This document shows, one piece after another, positions 10,338 through 18,837 of a stretch of 64,000 bases of DNA (position 1 is the stretch's first letter; each line of letters opens with the position of its first letter). The notes under the pieces are model-generated. The model saw only the letters and a list, made by a program, of their open reading frames with translations. It was not told the origin of the DNA and did no database searches. The translations under genes were made by a program, and so were the position numbers. The stretch covers positions 868,001 through 932,000 of the forward strand of contig NZ_FVZB01000007.1 in assembly GCF_900166655.1 (NCBI RefSeq), in the 5' to 3' direction. Source of the stretch: Halobacillus hunanensis (lineage in GTDB: Bacteria; Bacillota; Bacilli; Bacillales; Halobacillaceae).

Positions 10338-10488
10338 TATGAGTGTAATGGTCCTGGGCAAGTTAATCTACATTAAAGAACGGCTATGTTAAAATGAAGA
10401 ACAGTGACAAATGGGATAAGGGAGCGTTATCTACTCGTTACCTTCTACTTTATATCTATTACATACTACCAGGAAGGGATGTGAAATC

Positions 10489-12750
10489 ATGGATGAATCC
10501 ACCCTTAGACATTGGGCCAGTCTGGATACAGTACCTCCCATAACAGAAATTGAAGCATTAAAGCTGATGGATGATCAGACTGAACTCGATCAGGACATTA
10601 AAGTACGCCTTTACATCGTGCTTGCATACTATCGCATGCAGCGTCACCAAGATAAGGATCCACTTGCTGATCAGTTTATTGAGGAGGCTCGGGTCATGCA
10701 GCCTGATAACTCCTTAGTTCGTGATCTATACGAATCCATTCAGTTGTTAAGAGCTTATCGTATTTTGAAAGACACGCCCTATGAACAATGGCTGCTTCAC
10801 GAAACAGACCACGATTCTACTAAAGGGAAAAAAGCCCGAGTTATGTACAATGATGTGGATGCGGTCCAACAACAATGGGATGAGGGGCTCGTTGCTAAAA
10901 CTCTTATTGATGCAACTAGTCACAGACTCAAACTTTATCAGGAAGTATATGAGCACCTTTCATCTTTAAAGGCTATTCTAGCCGAGGCACTCGATTCCAT
11001 TGAACATCGCCGTATCCATATCCCGGTAAAACAAGTGAATGAAAAGGCGAGAAAGCTTACTGAATATGAGGAGGAACTGTATCAACGATTGCCGTCATTT
11101 TTAACGGTATCCGTCGATGTCAATCCAATTGAATCGCTTGAGAGTATGGTAGGGTTACAAGACGTAAAAAAATATATGACGAGATACTATCAATTTTTAA
11201 AATATCAGCAGCAGCGTAGAAATTTTGGTTTTTCTATGGTGGATGACCCTGGTCTTCACATGATTATTACAGGGAATCCCGGCACAGGAAAAACTACGAT
11301 AGCCCGCTTGCTGGCGAATATCTATTACGATTTGGGTATTCTTGATACGAGAGATGTAGTGGAGGTTAATCGTTCCCATCTCGTCGGTTCATACGTAGGT
11401 CAAAGTGAAGAAAACACGCTGAATTACGTTCAACAGGCAGTCGGCGGTGTGTTATTTATTGATGAAGCTTATAGTTTGAAGCGAGAGGGGCAAACGGGGA
11501 ACGATTATGGTCAAGCTGTAATAGATACGCTTGTATCGGCAATGACGAGCAAGGAATATGGCGGGAAATTTGCTGTTATTCTAGCGGGATATCCTGAAGA
11601 AATGAGGCAGTTTCTCTGGTCCAACAAGGGTTTGCGCAGCAGGTTTCCTGAGCAGAATCATATTGAGCTCCCAAATTATCAAATGGACGAGCTCCTGGAA
11701 ATTGCTGAATCAATCGCCCTGGAGAATGACTTCTTTTTTACCGAAAAGGCACTAAGACTATTTGAAACACTCATTGAAAAAGAGCGAGTGGATGAGTCAT
11801 TCGGTAATGCGCGAACCGTGCGTAACCTTGTGTTAAAAACAATCTTCCAAAAAGGTGCCACCGAACAATTAGAGGATAAACACCATTGGCTGGATCATAT
11901 GAGGATTCAAGAAAAAGATTTAAGCTTTGATGATAATCCAGACGAACTATCGACATCACCTATGGAGCGTCTGAAGTCACTGATTGGTTTAAGCAATGTA
12001 AAAGAAGAAGTGAAAAAGCTTTCAGCATTTGTCCACTCTCAACAAAAAAGAAAAGAACGCGGCTATCCAGTTGTACCGATCCAGCTCCATTCCGTGTTTT
12101 TTGGAAATCCAGGTACAGGGAAAACAACTGTTGCAGATATCTACGCACAAGTTTTAAAAGAATGCGGATTGTTAAAACGAGGACATGTCGTGGTCGCTTC
12201 AAGAAGTGATCTCGTTGCCGGCTATGTTGGTCAAACAGCCATCAAGACGAAGCGGAAAATTCGCGAAGCTTTAGGCGGTGTGCTTTTTATTGATGAAGCC
12301 TATGGATTATATAACGGCGGGCGTGATGATTTTGGCAAAGAAGCGATAGAAACGTTAGTAGACGAGATGACTCGTCATAATGAGAACCTTGTCGTTATAT
12401 TAGCTGGCTACCAACAAGAGATGAAGCAATTGATTGCCAGTAATCCTGGGTTATCATCACGCTTTAAAAAATATTTATTATTTCCAGACTATGATCAACA
12501 GCAACTGCTGGACATGTTAATCTATCAAACTTCGCAGTATGGATATGATTTGTCCGAAGAAGTTGAACCATATTTATTAAATCAGTTTCAATCACATAAA
12601 ATAGAAGGAAATGGTCGTTTTATCAATAATCTTGTCAATGAAGCAATTCAATATCAGGCCATCCGTTTAATGGAAGAAGAAAGCTGTGGCTGGAACACGC
12701 TCACACTAGATGATTTAACAAATGCATGGCACAACGTGCGAAGGGAGTAG
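10489..12750 (+). CDS. Tandem AAA+ ATPase of the CbxX/CfxQ-SpoVK family
   Basis: The 753-residue protein has a helical, TPR-like N-terminal region (about 1-200) and two AAA+ modules. Walker A motifs are GNPGTGKTT at residue 262 and again at 539. Each is followed by Walker B/sensor segments GVLFIDEAY and VILAGYP or VILAGYQ. This double-module layout is known for CbxX/CfxQ-like proteins. B. subtilis SpoVK is a single-module relative with a role in spore maturation; EccA of type VII secretion shares the fold. No Rubisco or ESX genes are nearby, so neither of those roles is supported. It sits between the yneN block and yneP; the ATG has AGGAAGGGATGTG upstream. Partner proteins are unknown. Confidence 0.85.
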   Translation: MDESTLRHWASLDTVPPITEIEALKLMDDQTELDQDIKVRLYIVLAYYRMQRHQDKDPLADQFIEEARVMQPDNSLVRDLYESIQLLRAYRILKDTPYEQWLLHETDHDSTKGKKARVMYNDVDAVQQQWDEGLVAKTLIDATSHRLKLYQEVYEHLSSLKAILAEALDSIEHRRIHIPVKQVNEKARKLTEYEEELYQRLPSFLTVSVDVNPIESLESMVGLQDVKKYMTRYYQFLKYQQQRRNFGFSMVDDPGLHMIITGNPGTGKTTIARLLANIYYDLGILDTRDVVEVNRSHLVGSYVGQSEENTLNYVQQAVGGVLFIDEAYSLKREGQTGNDYGQAVIDTLVSAMTSKEYGGKFAVILAGYPEEMRQFLWSNKGLRSRFPEQNHIELPNYQMDELLEIAESIALENDFFFTEKALRLFETLIEKERVDESFGNARTVRNLVLKTIFQKGATEQLEDKHHWLDHMRIQEKDLSFDDNPDELSTSPMERLKSLIGLSNVKEEVKKLSAFVHSQQKRKERGYPVVPIQLHSVFFGNPGTGKTTVADIYAQVLKECGLLKRGHVVVASRSDLVAGYVGQTAIKTKRKIREALGGVLFIDEAYGLYNGGRDDFGKEAIETLVDEMTRHNENLVVILAGYQQEMKQLIASNPGLSSRFKKYLLFPDYDQQQLLDMLIYQTSQYGYDLSEEVEPYLLNQFQSHKIEGNGRFINNLVNEAIQYQAIRLMEEESCGWNTLTLDDLTNAWHNVRRE

Positions 12751-12758
12751 TCATAAAA

Positions 12759-13187
12759 ATGAAACAACAAAATAGGACTACAATAAAAGTTCGCTATCAG
12801 GAAACAGATATGATGGGGGTGGTGTACCACGCCAATTACTTAGTATGGTTTGAGATGGGACGAACAGCATTTATTGAAGATCTTGGTTTTAAATACCATG
12901 AAATTGAGCAGCAAGGGGTTTATTCTCCGGTAGTGGATGTGTCGATCCATTATCAAAAACCTGTCCGTTATGGTGATGATGTCCACGTGCTGACATGGGT
13001 AGAAGACTATGATGGACTTCGAATCACCTATGGGTATGAAGTGAGACACGACAGTGGAGAAGCAGCTGTAAAGGGTACAACTAAACATGTGATTGTTAAG
13101 CAGGACAGCTTCCGCCCAGTTTCTATACGCAGAAGCTTCCCCGAGTGGCACGAAGCCTATCTCCAAGCCATGGAGTCACAAGCGTAA
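12759..13187 (+). CDS. yneP: YneP, hotdog-fold acyl-CoA thioesterase (YbgC/FadM type)
   Basis: The 142-residue hotdog protein has the 4-hydroxybenzoyl-CoA/YbgC thioesterase motif RYQETDMMGVVYHANYLVWF, with the catalytic Asp in the usual TDMMGVVYH context. It would hydrolyse short or medium acyl-CoA in the cytosol. Start 12759 has AAGGGAG upstream; an in-frame ATG at 12726 lies inside the preceding gene. Its stop codon overlaps the next start (TAATG), so yneP and yneQ are translationally coupled. Confidence 0.9.
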   Translation: MKQQNRTTIKVRYQETDMMGVVYHANYLVWFEMGRTAFIEDLGFKYHEIEQQGVYSPVVDVSIHYQKPVRYGDDVHVLTWVEDYDGLRITYGYEVRHDSGEAAVKGTTKHVIVKQDSFRPVSIRRSFPEWHEAYLQAMESQA

Positions 13188-13495
13188 TGGCCTTTGGAGT
13201 AAAAAGACAGGAGTTGCAACAGTGGAAAAGGCAGGTCCAAAATGGTGAGATTGCTTTCTTAACTCATTACTGGATTGATGAAAGGTTTCCCGGTTGTGAT
13301 ACAGTAACGAAGGTTGGCTGTTCAGACCTCAATAAACTAATCGAGTGGGGCAAACAGTATAAACTGCAGAAAGAATGGATTCATCACGATCCTTCTTACC
13401 CGCATTTTGATCTATTTGGAGCTCGACAATATGCCATCTTAGCAAGTGAGAACCAATGGGAACAAATCAGGCGATTTTCGTTAGATAAAAAGTAA
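13187..13495 (+). CDS. yneQ: YneQ conserved hypothetical protein
   Basis: This 102-residue cytosolic protein starts MAFGVKRQELQQWK at the ATG sharing its first base with the yneP stop codon. Conserved family stretches seen are THYWIDERFPGCDTVTKVGC, LIEWGKQY and YPHFDLFGARQY. Position next to yneP is as in B. subtilis. Function is unknown. An in-frame extension to 13145 would read into yneP and is not supported. Confidence 0.85.
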   Translation: MAFGVKRQELQQWKRQVQNGEIAFLTHYWIDERFPGCDTVTKVGCSDLNKLIEWGKQYKLQKEWIHHDPSYPHFDLFGARQYAILASENQWEQIRRFSLDKK

Positions 13496-13523
13496 GACGC
13501 CGTCGCGTGACGGCGTCTATTAT
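13495..13523 (+). terminator. Terminator between yneQ and yneR
   Basis: AGACGCCGTC pairs perfectly with GACGGCGTCT around GCGT; ATTATTTTT follows. It can also serve the convergent yneR. Confidence 0.88.
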
Positions 13524-13810
13524 TTTTCATAATGAAAAGAAGGTTCATCCCATTTCTCATCTAATTGAACTTTTAATGAATGCTGATCAAAGTACCATTC
13601 GTCGTCTTTTTCAATGAAATAGTTAACATGGTTGACTTTCGCAGTGGCAAGAGGCTCTCTCATTTCATCTTCACGAATAGCCAATGAAAAGCCTGGCTGC
13701 AAACCACCCACTCCTCCATAGCGCACATAAAAGCGTATAGAAGTATCCTCATCGATATCTAATTCATCCTCATACCATTTGGCTGCATCTTCTGTTACGA
13801 CTAAATTCAT
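13520..13810 (-). CDS. yneR: YneR, cysteine-free HesB/IscA-like protein
   Basis: The 96-residue protein has the HesB/A-type fold pattern (MNLVVTEDAAKWYEDEL, RFYVRYGGVGGLQPGFSLAI). It lacks all three cysteines that hold iron-sulfur clusters in true A-type carriers; the sequence contains no cysteine at all. It is therefore unlikely to be an ordinary Fe-S scaffold. Start 13810 has AGGAGATGA at proper spacing, while an in-frame ATG at 13891 lacks one. It is last in the leftward folE2-yidD-yneR run. Its role is unknown. Confidence 0.88.
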   Translation of the reverse strand: MNLVVTEDAAKWYEDELDIDEDTSIRFYVRYGGVGGLQPGFSLAIREDEMREPLATAKVNHVNYFIEKDDEWYFDQHSLKVQLDEKWDEPSFHYEK

Positions 13811-13899
13811 AAGTTCATCTCCTAATCTAAGCCTCGTATAATCTTGTCTATCCTTAAACCGAGTGAGATAAACATTCAGAATAGAACGCACGTCTTGAC

Positions 13900-14145
13900 T
13901 TAACGTTCCGAGTCTTCTTTGCTGCGATGATTGTGGAGTGGAACTGGATCAAATCCTCCTTTATGAAAGGGGTGGCATTTTAGCAGACGCCGGATCGTCA
14001 AGTAAGTTCCTTTCAACAAACCAAATCGCCTCAGTGATTCAAGGCTGTATTCTGAACAAGTCGGTTGAAAACGGCAGGAAGGTGGTGTCAATGGGCTGAT
14101 AAACTTACGGTAAAACGTAATGGGTCCAATTAGGATATACTTCAT
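13900..14145 (-). CDS. yidD: YidD, membrane protein insertion efficiency factor
   Basis: The 81-residue protein has the YidD signature: [23 protein letters not shown] with paired cysteines, then a basic segment with [14 protein letters not shown]. YidD is a small, membrane-associated protein that aids YidC-dependent insertion, usually found beside rnpA-yidC; here it is beside folE2, six bases downstream of its stop codon, and is probably co-transcribed with it. Confidence 0.92.
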   Translation of the reverse strand: MKYILIGPITFYRKFISPLTPPSCRFQPTCSEYSLESLRRFGLLKGTYLTIRRLLKCHPFHKGGFDPVPLHNHRSKEDSER

Positions 14146-14151
14146 GACCTG

Positions 14152-15090
14152 TTACTTCGTTGTATTTTCCTGTTTTTTGTCATAACTTAACGTAGCAACG
14201 GCATCATGTAAATGAATAGATTCTTCATTGCGACAGCTTACCTCAAAAGCCTCCACAAAGCTATACTCATACAAATCAGCAGCAACAAGGCGGACAATAT
14301 CTTCAACAAAGCGAGGATTCTCATAAGCCTGCTCTGTGACCATTTTCTCGTCAGGTCGTTTTAAAACGGGATGGATTCTTGCACTGGCATTGCTTTCAGC
14401 AGCTTCCAGTAAAGCAGCTTTCCAATCAGTTTGCTGTTCATCAAAGTCTTCAGTAAGCTTCACGCTCATTGATACATTGCCGCGCTGGTTATGAGCACTA
14501 TACTCACTAATTTCTTTAGAGCAAGGACATAAAGTAGTAATTTTACCAGTCAGCTCAACTGTTACATCATAGCCTGTGGTTTGATCGTAGAGTACTTTGA
14601 TTGTGGCATCGGCATGGTTCATTCCAGCTAAGTCAGAATAAGGACCTTTTCTTTCGAAAAACCATGGGAAAGACACCTCGACTTCTGCATCTTCCTGTTT
14701 CAAGCGCCCAGCCAGCTCTTTTGTAAACTTCTTCAATGTTTCAATATCAATGGCAAACCCTTCATTGTGGTACTTGTCGAGCTGCTCAGTAAAGCGGCTC
14801 ATATTGGTTCCTTTGCTTCCTTGAGTGATCGAGGAGCCAAAGGTAAACGTTCCAATCGTCGTCTGGATTTGCGGTACGAGCTGACTCGGAATTTGAATGG
14901 GGTGTTTCACATTGGAAATGCCCACCATGTCGATGTTAAATAAGAAATCCTTTTTGGAGTTTTGTAGATCAACCATCTTCTCTTTTTGTTCAGGTTTCGT
15001 GCGGGGCCCTGGATCCACAGAGCCGAAAAGTTTATGTCGTTCCTTCTTTGAAGGGAGTTGTTTGTTTTTATTCAATTCAGTTTGATTCAT
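14152..15090 (-). CDS. folE2: GTP cyclohydrolase FolE2 (type IB)
   Basis: This 312-residue enzyme converts GTP to 7,8-dihydroneopterin triphosphate, the first step of folate synthesis. It has FolE2 family motifs FPWFFERKGPYSD and TLCPCSKEISEYSAHNQRG, whose cysteine and histidine bind the active-site metal. FolE2 can use metals other than zinc, and in B. subtilis it is induced by zinc starvation through Zur. I looked in 15091-15240 for a Zur dyad and did not find one. The ATG at 15090 is preceded by AAAAAGGAG. It heads the leftward folE2-yidD(-yneR) unit. Confidence 0.95.
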   Translation of the reverse strand: MNQTELNKNKQLPSKKERHKLFGSVDPGPRTKPEQKEKMVDLQNSKKDFLFNIDMVGISNVKHPIQIPSQLVPQIQTTIGTFTFGSSITQGSKGTNMSRFTEQLDKYHNEGFAIDIETLKKFTKELAGRLKQEDAEVEVSFPWFFERKGPYSDLAGMNHADATIKVLYDQTTGYDVTVELTGKITTLCPCSKEISEYSAHNQRGNVSMSVKLTEDFDEQQTDWKAALLEAAESNASARIHPVLKRPDEKMVTEQAYENPRFVEDIVRLVAADLYEYSFVEAFEVSCRNEESIHLHDAVATLSYDKKQENTTK

Positions 15091-15201
15091 AGCGATGACT
15101 CCTTTTTTGACCTTCGTTATACGTCAAAGTATACAATATGTAGCAATAATTATACAATTTATTGCTTTGTCAATGTGTGTTCATTTTACACTTTTCAGAA
15201 G

Positions 15202-15236
15202 AAAAAAGTCTACAACAGTTCACCTGTCATAGACTT
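15202..15236 (-). terminator. Terminator of plsY
   Basis: Read leftward, AAGTCTA...TAGACTT forms the stem with an inner ACAG/CTGT pairing, followed by TTTTTTC. It lies directly after the plsY stop. Confidence 0.75.
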
Positions 15237-15239
15237 CTT

Positions 15240-15821
15240 TCACATCCAAGTTATTTTTGGCTCTGTTTTGTTTATAATCCGCTTGATATTTGCCAAGTGG
15301 CGATAGATCACGAAGATTGTAAATAGTGCGATGAGAATCGTTAACCCATATTCCTGAAATAAAATAGACACGACCACTGAGACAATCCCGGTGATCATGG
15401 ATGAAAGCGACACATACTTGCTAATATACAGGACGAGGAAAAAGGTTGCTAACATAATAATAAAAATAATTGGATTAATACCTAACACGACACCTCCAGA
15501 AGTGGCGACCGCTTTACCGCCTTTAAATCCTGCAAAGAGAGGATACGTATGGCCAATCACGGCAAATATTCCAATGATTAGAGTAATAACATCGGATCCC
15601 ATAAAAAACGGCAAGGCTGTGGCGATCGTTCCTTTTAACATATCTGTACTGGTTACGAGCAACCCTGCTTTAATGCCTAATACCCGAAACGTATTAGTAC
15701 CTCCAAGATTGCCGCTTCCGTGCTCGCGAATATCGATACCGTAGCCTATTTTACCTACAAGCAGACCTGAGGGTATTGATCCAAGCAAATAGGCTATGAT
15801 GATGTAAATGGCGTACTCCAT
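15240..15821 (-). CDS. plsY: Acyl-phosphate:glycerol-3-phosphate acyltransferase PlsY
   Basis: PlsY is the membrane enzyme that makes lysophosphatidic acid from acyl-phosphate and glycerol-3-phosphate. The 193-residue sequence has five predicted membrane helices and the three conserved loops: [29 protein letters not shown] and the [19 protein letters not shown] segment. Start is placed at ATG 15821, nine bases after AAGGAG; an in-frame TTG at 15830 is too close to that site. It lies where yneS (plsY) is found in B. subtilis relative to parE-parC, but three inserted genes now separate it from yneT. Confidence 0.95.
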   Translation of the reverse strand: MEYAIYIIIAYLLGSIPSGLLVGKIGYGIDIREHGSGNLGGTNTFRVLGIKAGLLVTSTDMLKGTIATALPFFMGSDVITLIIGIFAVIGHTYPLFAGFKGGKAVATSGGVVLGINPIIFIIMLATFFLVLYISKYVSLSSMITGIVSVVVSILFQEYGLTILIALFTIFVIYRHLANIKRIINKTEPKITWM

Positions 15822-15999
15822 GCTGCACAACTCCTTAAGTCTTGAAAAATCGGGTAAGGGAGACTCCAGGGGTACATCCCTTTTTTATATAGTTTATCAT
15901 TATATCTGGCGTGAAAGAACAACAAATTAACCGAGCCTGTAACCTGCTTTTATTTTCTTTACAACGTACATCCTTTATGATTAATCTAGAAAGGATCGT

Positions 16000-17673
16000 A
16001 TGAATATGAATCGCAGGAAAAAAGTATGGCTTTGGGTTTTTGTTGGATGTTTGCTTCTGCTCGGCGCAATTATATGGTTATATCCATTCCCATCGAACGA
16101 AAAGATTGAGTTTTCTTCCTATGAACACCCGTTGTTTTATGAAGGAAAGTCGGAATTTCATGGGATGATGAAAGATGAGCGCCTTTACATACCTATTGAA
16201 TATGTACGTCAGGCTTTGGATAAACCTGTCGTTTATGATCAGAACAGTAATTCTATCATCGTTACTACGGCAGAGAATGTTTATCAAATTAACATGGGCG
16301 AGCCTTTTTATATAAAGAATGATAGATTGATAGACCTTTTTTATCATCCTGTCCTCGAAACAGAGGGAAGTCGATGGATCGCTGCGGAATTTCTTCAAAC
16401 TATATATGCTTTATCAATTAAAACGTATCCAAATGGTGCTGTCCATACCTTTTCGCAAGGGTTTGAAAAGAAAAAAGCAAAGGTTAAGTCAGACTCAGAA
16501 GAGTATGAGCTTAATGTCAGAAGTGAACCGACTGTAACGTCATCCTATTATACCAGTCTGCAAGGATTAGACAAGGTCACCGTTCTTAAAAAGAAGCAGG
16601 ATTTCTATCTTATTGTGACTCCTTCCGGCTATACAGGGTATGTTCCCAAAAGTTCTCTCGAGATTAAAGGTACATTCACTGTACAAACCCAGAAAGAACG
16701 AGAAAAAAGAGAAGTGCCAGGTGAAGTCATCCAGCCTATTCATCTTGCCTGGGACGGGATTTATACCGAGCAAGCAAATCCAGACGAGCTCCCAAATCGA
16801 CCTGGGATTACTGTGCTTTCTCCTACTTGGTTCACCCTTGTTAATGACAAAGGTGAGATTCACAGTCGTGCCTCAGCTTCCTATGTACAATCCGCCCATT
16901 CAAACGGAAATCAAGTATGGGCACTTTTTTCGAATGGCTTTGATCCTGAATTAACTTCTAAAGTATTGCCTACTTATCAGAAGAGGACAAAGATGATACA
17001 TCAGCTATTACGATTCGCAGAAAAGTATAACCTGGATGGAATCAACCTGGATTTTGAAAATGTCTTTCAGGAAGACGGCAAATGGTTTACACAATTTGTG
17101 AGAGAACTTACACCTAGGGCCCATAATCAAGGGTTGGTTATCTCGGTAGATGTCTCATTTATTTCTAACAGTTCTCAGTGGTCGGAATTTTATGAGCGGG
17201 CTGAATTGGCGGAAGTTGCTGACTACTTAATCGTAATGGCTTACGACCAGCACTGGGCTACTTCGCCGCAAGCAGGCAGTGTAGCTAGTCTTCAATGGGT
17301 GGAGCAGAATTTGCAAGAATTGCTTGAGATTGTCCCGAAAGAACACCTTCTATTAGGGATTCCTTTATACACCCGGTTATGGGAGGAAAACAATGGGGAG
17401 GTAAGTTCTACTGCATTAACAATGGAAGAGGCCGAACGCTGGGTGGAAGATAAAGGATTAACACCTGAGTTAGCTGAGTCAACGGGCCAGGAATATGTGC
17501 AGACGACAATCGATGGTACGACCTATAAAATGTGGCTTGAAAATGAAATATCTTTAAAGAAACGGATAAATCTGATGGAAAAATACAAGTTAGCAGGAAT
17601 TGCCTCATGGAGTATTTCCTTTGCTGATCGAGAGGCATGGGAATTTATAAATGAGCAACTATACGAAGAGTAA
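16000..17673 (+). CDS. Membrane-anchored GH18 glycosidase-like protein with SH3 domain
   Basis: The 557-residue protein has an N-terminal signal-anchor (about 9-28), a copper-amine-oxidase-N-like/stalk region (30-150), an SH3b-like wall-binding domain (about 165-225, ELNVRSEPT...GYVPKSSLEI) and a C-terminal glycoside hydrolase 18 barrel (about 245-557). The catalytic loop is DGINLDFENV, with the general acid Glu353; the canonical DxxDxDxE has Asn at the second Asp. Relatives include YdhD/SleL-type spore cortex or peptidoglycan glucosaminidases. It probably acts outside the membrane on cell wall or cortex. ATG 16000 and ATG 16006 are both possible. No close partner gene is seen. Confidence 0.85.
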   Translation: MNMNRRKKVWLWVFVGCLLLLGAIIWLYPFPSNEKIEFSSYEHPLFYEGKSEFHGMMKDERLYIPIEYVRQALDKPVVYDQNSNSIIVTTAENVYQINMGEPFYIKNDRLIDLFYHPVLETEGSRWIAAEFLQTIYALSIKTYPNGAVHTFSQGFEKKKAKVKSDSEEYELNVRSEPTVTSSYYTSLQGLDKVTVLKKKQDFYLIVTPSGYTGYVPKSSLEIKGTFTVQTQKEREKREVPGEVIQPIHLAWDGIYTEQANPDELPNRPGITVLSPTWFTLVNDKGEIHSRASASYVQSAHSNGNQVWALFSNGFDPELTSKVLPTYQKRTKMIHQLLRFAEKYNLDGINLDFENVFQEDGKWFTQFVRELTPRAHNQGLVISVDVSFISNSSQWSEFYERAELAEVADYLIVMAYDQHWATSPQAGSVASLQWVEQNLQELLEIVPKEHLLLGIPLYTRLWEENNGEVSSTALTMEEAERWVEDKGLTPELAESTGQEYVQTTIDGTTYKMWLENEISLKKRINLMEKYKLAGIASWSISFADREAWEFINEQLYEE

Positions 17674-17769
17674 GGCTGATTCATATCGCGAAAATCCTCG
17701 AAATGTTTCAGTTTATGGAAATGTGGGAAGATATAGTTGATGTTTTATAAAGAAAAGAGGGGGAAGGTC

Positions 17770-18837
17770 ATGATTACGTTTAAGGATGTGACGAAAACAT
17801 ATCCTGATGGCACCACAGCCATTAAATCTATCCAACTAGAAGTACAAGAAGGAGAATTATTAGTCCTAATTGGTCCAAGCGGATGTGGTAAAACAACGAC
17901 GATGAAAATGGTCAATCGCTTAATAGAACCTACAGAAGGATCCATTCACATACATAATCAGGATATTAGGGAGTATAGTATTCATGAGCTCCGCTGGAAT
18001 ATTGGTTATGTACTGCAAGAGATTGCTCTGTTTCCGCATATGACGATTGAGGAGAATATTTCCGTCGTTCCTGAAATGAAGAAATGGAAGAAGAAAGATT
18101 TATCAGGTCGAATAGATGAGTTGCTTAATATGGTAGGCTTAGATCCTGCTATTTATCGAAAACGTAAACCGAGTGAACTTTCCGGTGGACAACAGCAGCG
18201 CGTCGGCGTGTTACGTGCTCTAGCAGCGGATCCTGACATCATTTTGATGGACGAGCCGTTTAGTGCGCTCGATCCGATCAGCAGGGAACAGCTGCAGAAA
18301 GACATAAGACAATTGCAGCAGGAGATTAAGAAAACAATTATTTTTGTCACCCATGATATCGACGAAGCAATGGCGATCGGGGATCGTGTTTGTTTAATGA
18401 AGGAAGGCGAGATCGTTCAGCTTGACCAGCCTCAGAACTTAATTTTACACCCTGCTAACTCCTTTGTTGAGAACTTTATAGGTGAGAAAAAGTCCCCCTG
18501 GCAAACGGCTGTTGATGTCATCATGGATCAAACAGAGCCGCAGGTTTATACTGCAGACGACATTGCTGCGGGAAATATTCCGCAAGAAGGAACCTTTGCC
18601 ATAAAGTCTGACAATGGCCAGTTTACGTTTGGGCTCCATAATGGAGAAAAGGTAGATCTGCCATCGCTAAGCCACGATATGTCGCTGCGCGAGGCAACCC
18701 AAGTTTTTGAAGATGTAGATTACCCGCTTCTCCCTGTAGTTCAAAACGGAAAGTTAATTGGAACACTCTCCTATAAAGATATAGTGCGTCACCTAAAGCA
18801 GCAAACAAAGACAGATAACGGGGTGATCCGCACATGA
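17770..18837 (+). CDS. OpuC/OsmV-type ABC transporter ATPase
   Basis: The 355-residue ATPase energises an osmoprotectant (choline, betaine, carnitine type) importer. Walker A is GPSGCGKTT (35-43), ABC signature LSGGQQQR (137-144), Walker B ILMDEPFSALD. A C-terminal region ends in a CBS-like segment (YPLLPVVQNGKLIGTLSYKD), as in OpuCA, where CBS domains sense ionic strength or c-di-AMP. Start at 17770 follows GAGGGGGAAGG. Its stop overlaps the next start (ATGA), so the two genes are coupled. Substrate is inferred from family only. Confidence 0.9.
   Translation: MITFKDVTKTYPDGTTAIKSIQLEVQEGELLVLIGPSGCGKTTTMKMVNRLIEPTEGSIHIHNQDIREYSIHELRWNIGYVLQEIALFPHMTIEENISVVPEMKKWKKKDLSGRIDELLNMVGLDPAIYRKRKPSELSGGQQQRVGVLRALAADPDIILMDEPFSALDPISREQLQKDIRQLQQEIKKTIIFVTHDIDEAMAIGDRVCLMKEGEIVQLDQPQNLILHPANSFVENFIGEKKSPWQTAVDVIMDQTEPQVYTADDIAAGNIPQEGTFAIKSDNGQFTFGLHNGEKVDLPSLSHDMSLREATQVFEDVDYPLLPVVQNGKLIGTLSYKDIVRHLKQQTKTDNGVIRT

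Noticed and set aside
15091-15239. Zur box before folE2
   Set aside because: No match to the AAATCGTAAT-type dyad; AT-rich promoter-like pieces are there but spacing is poor.
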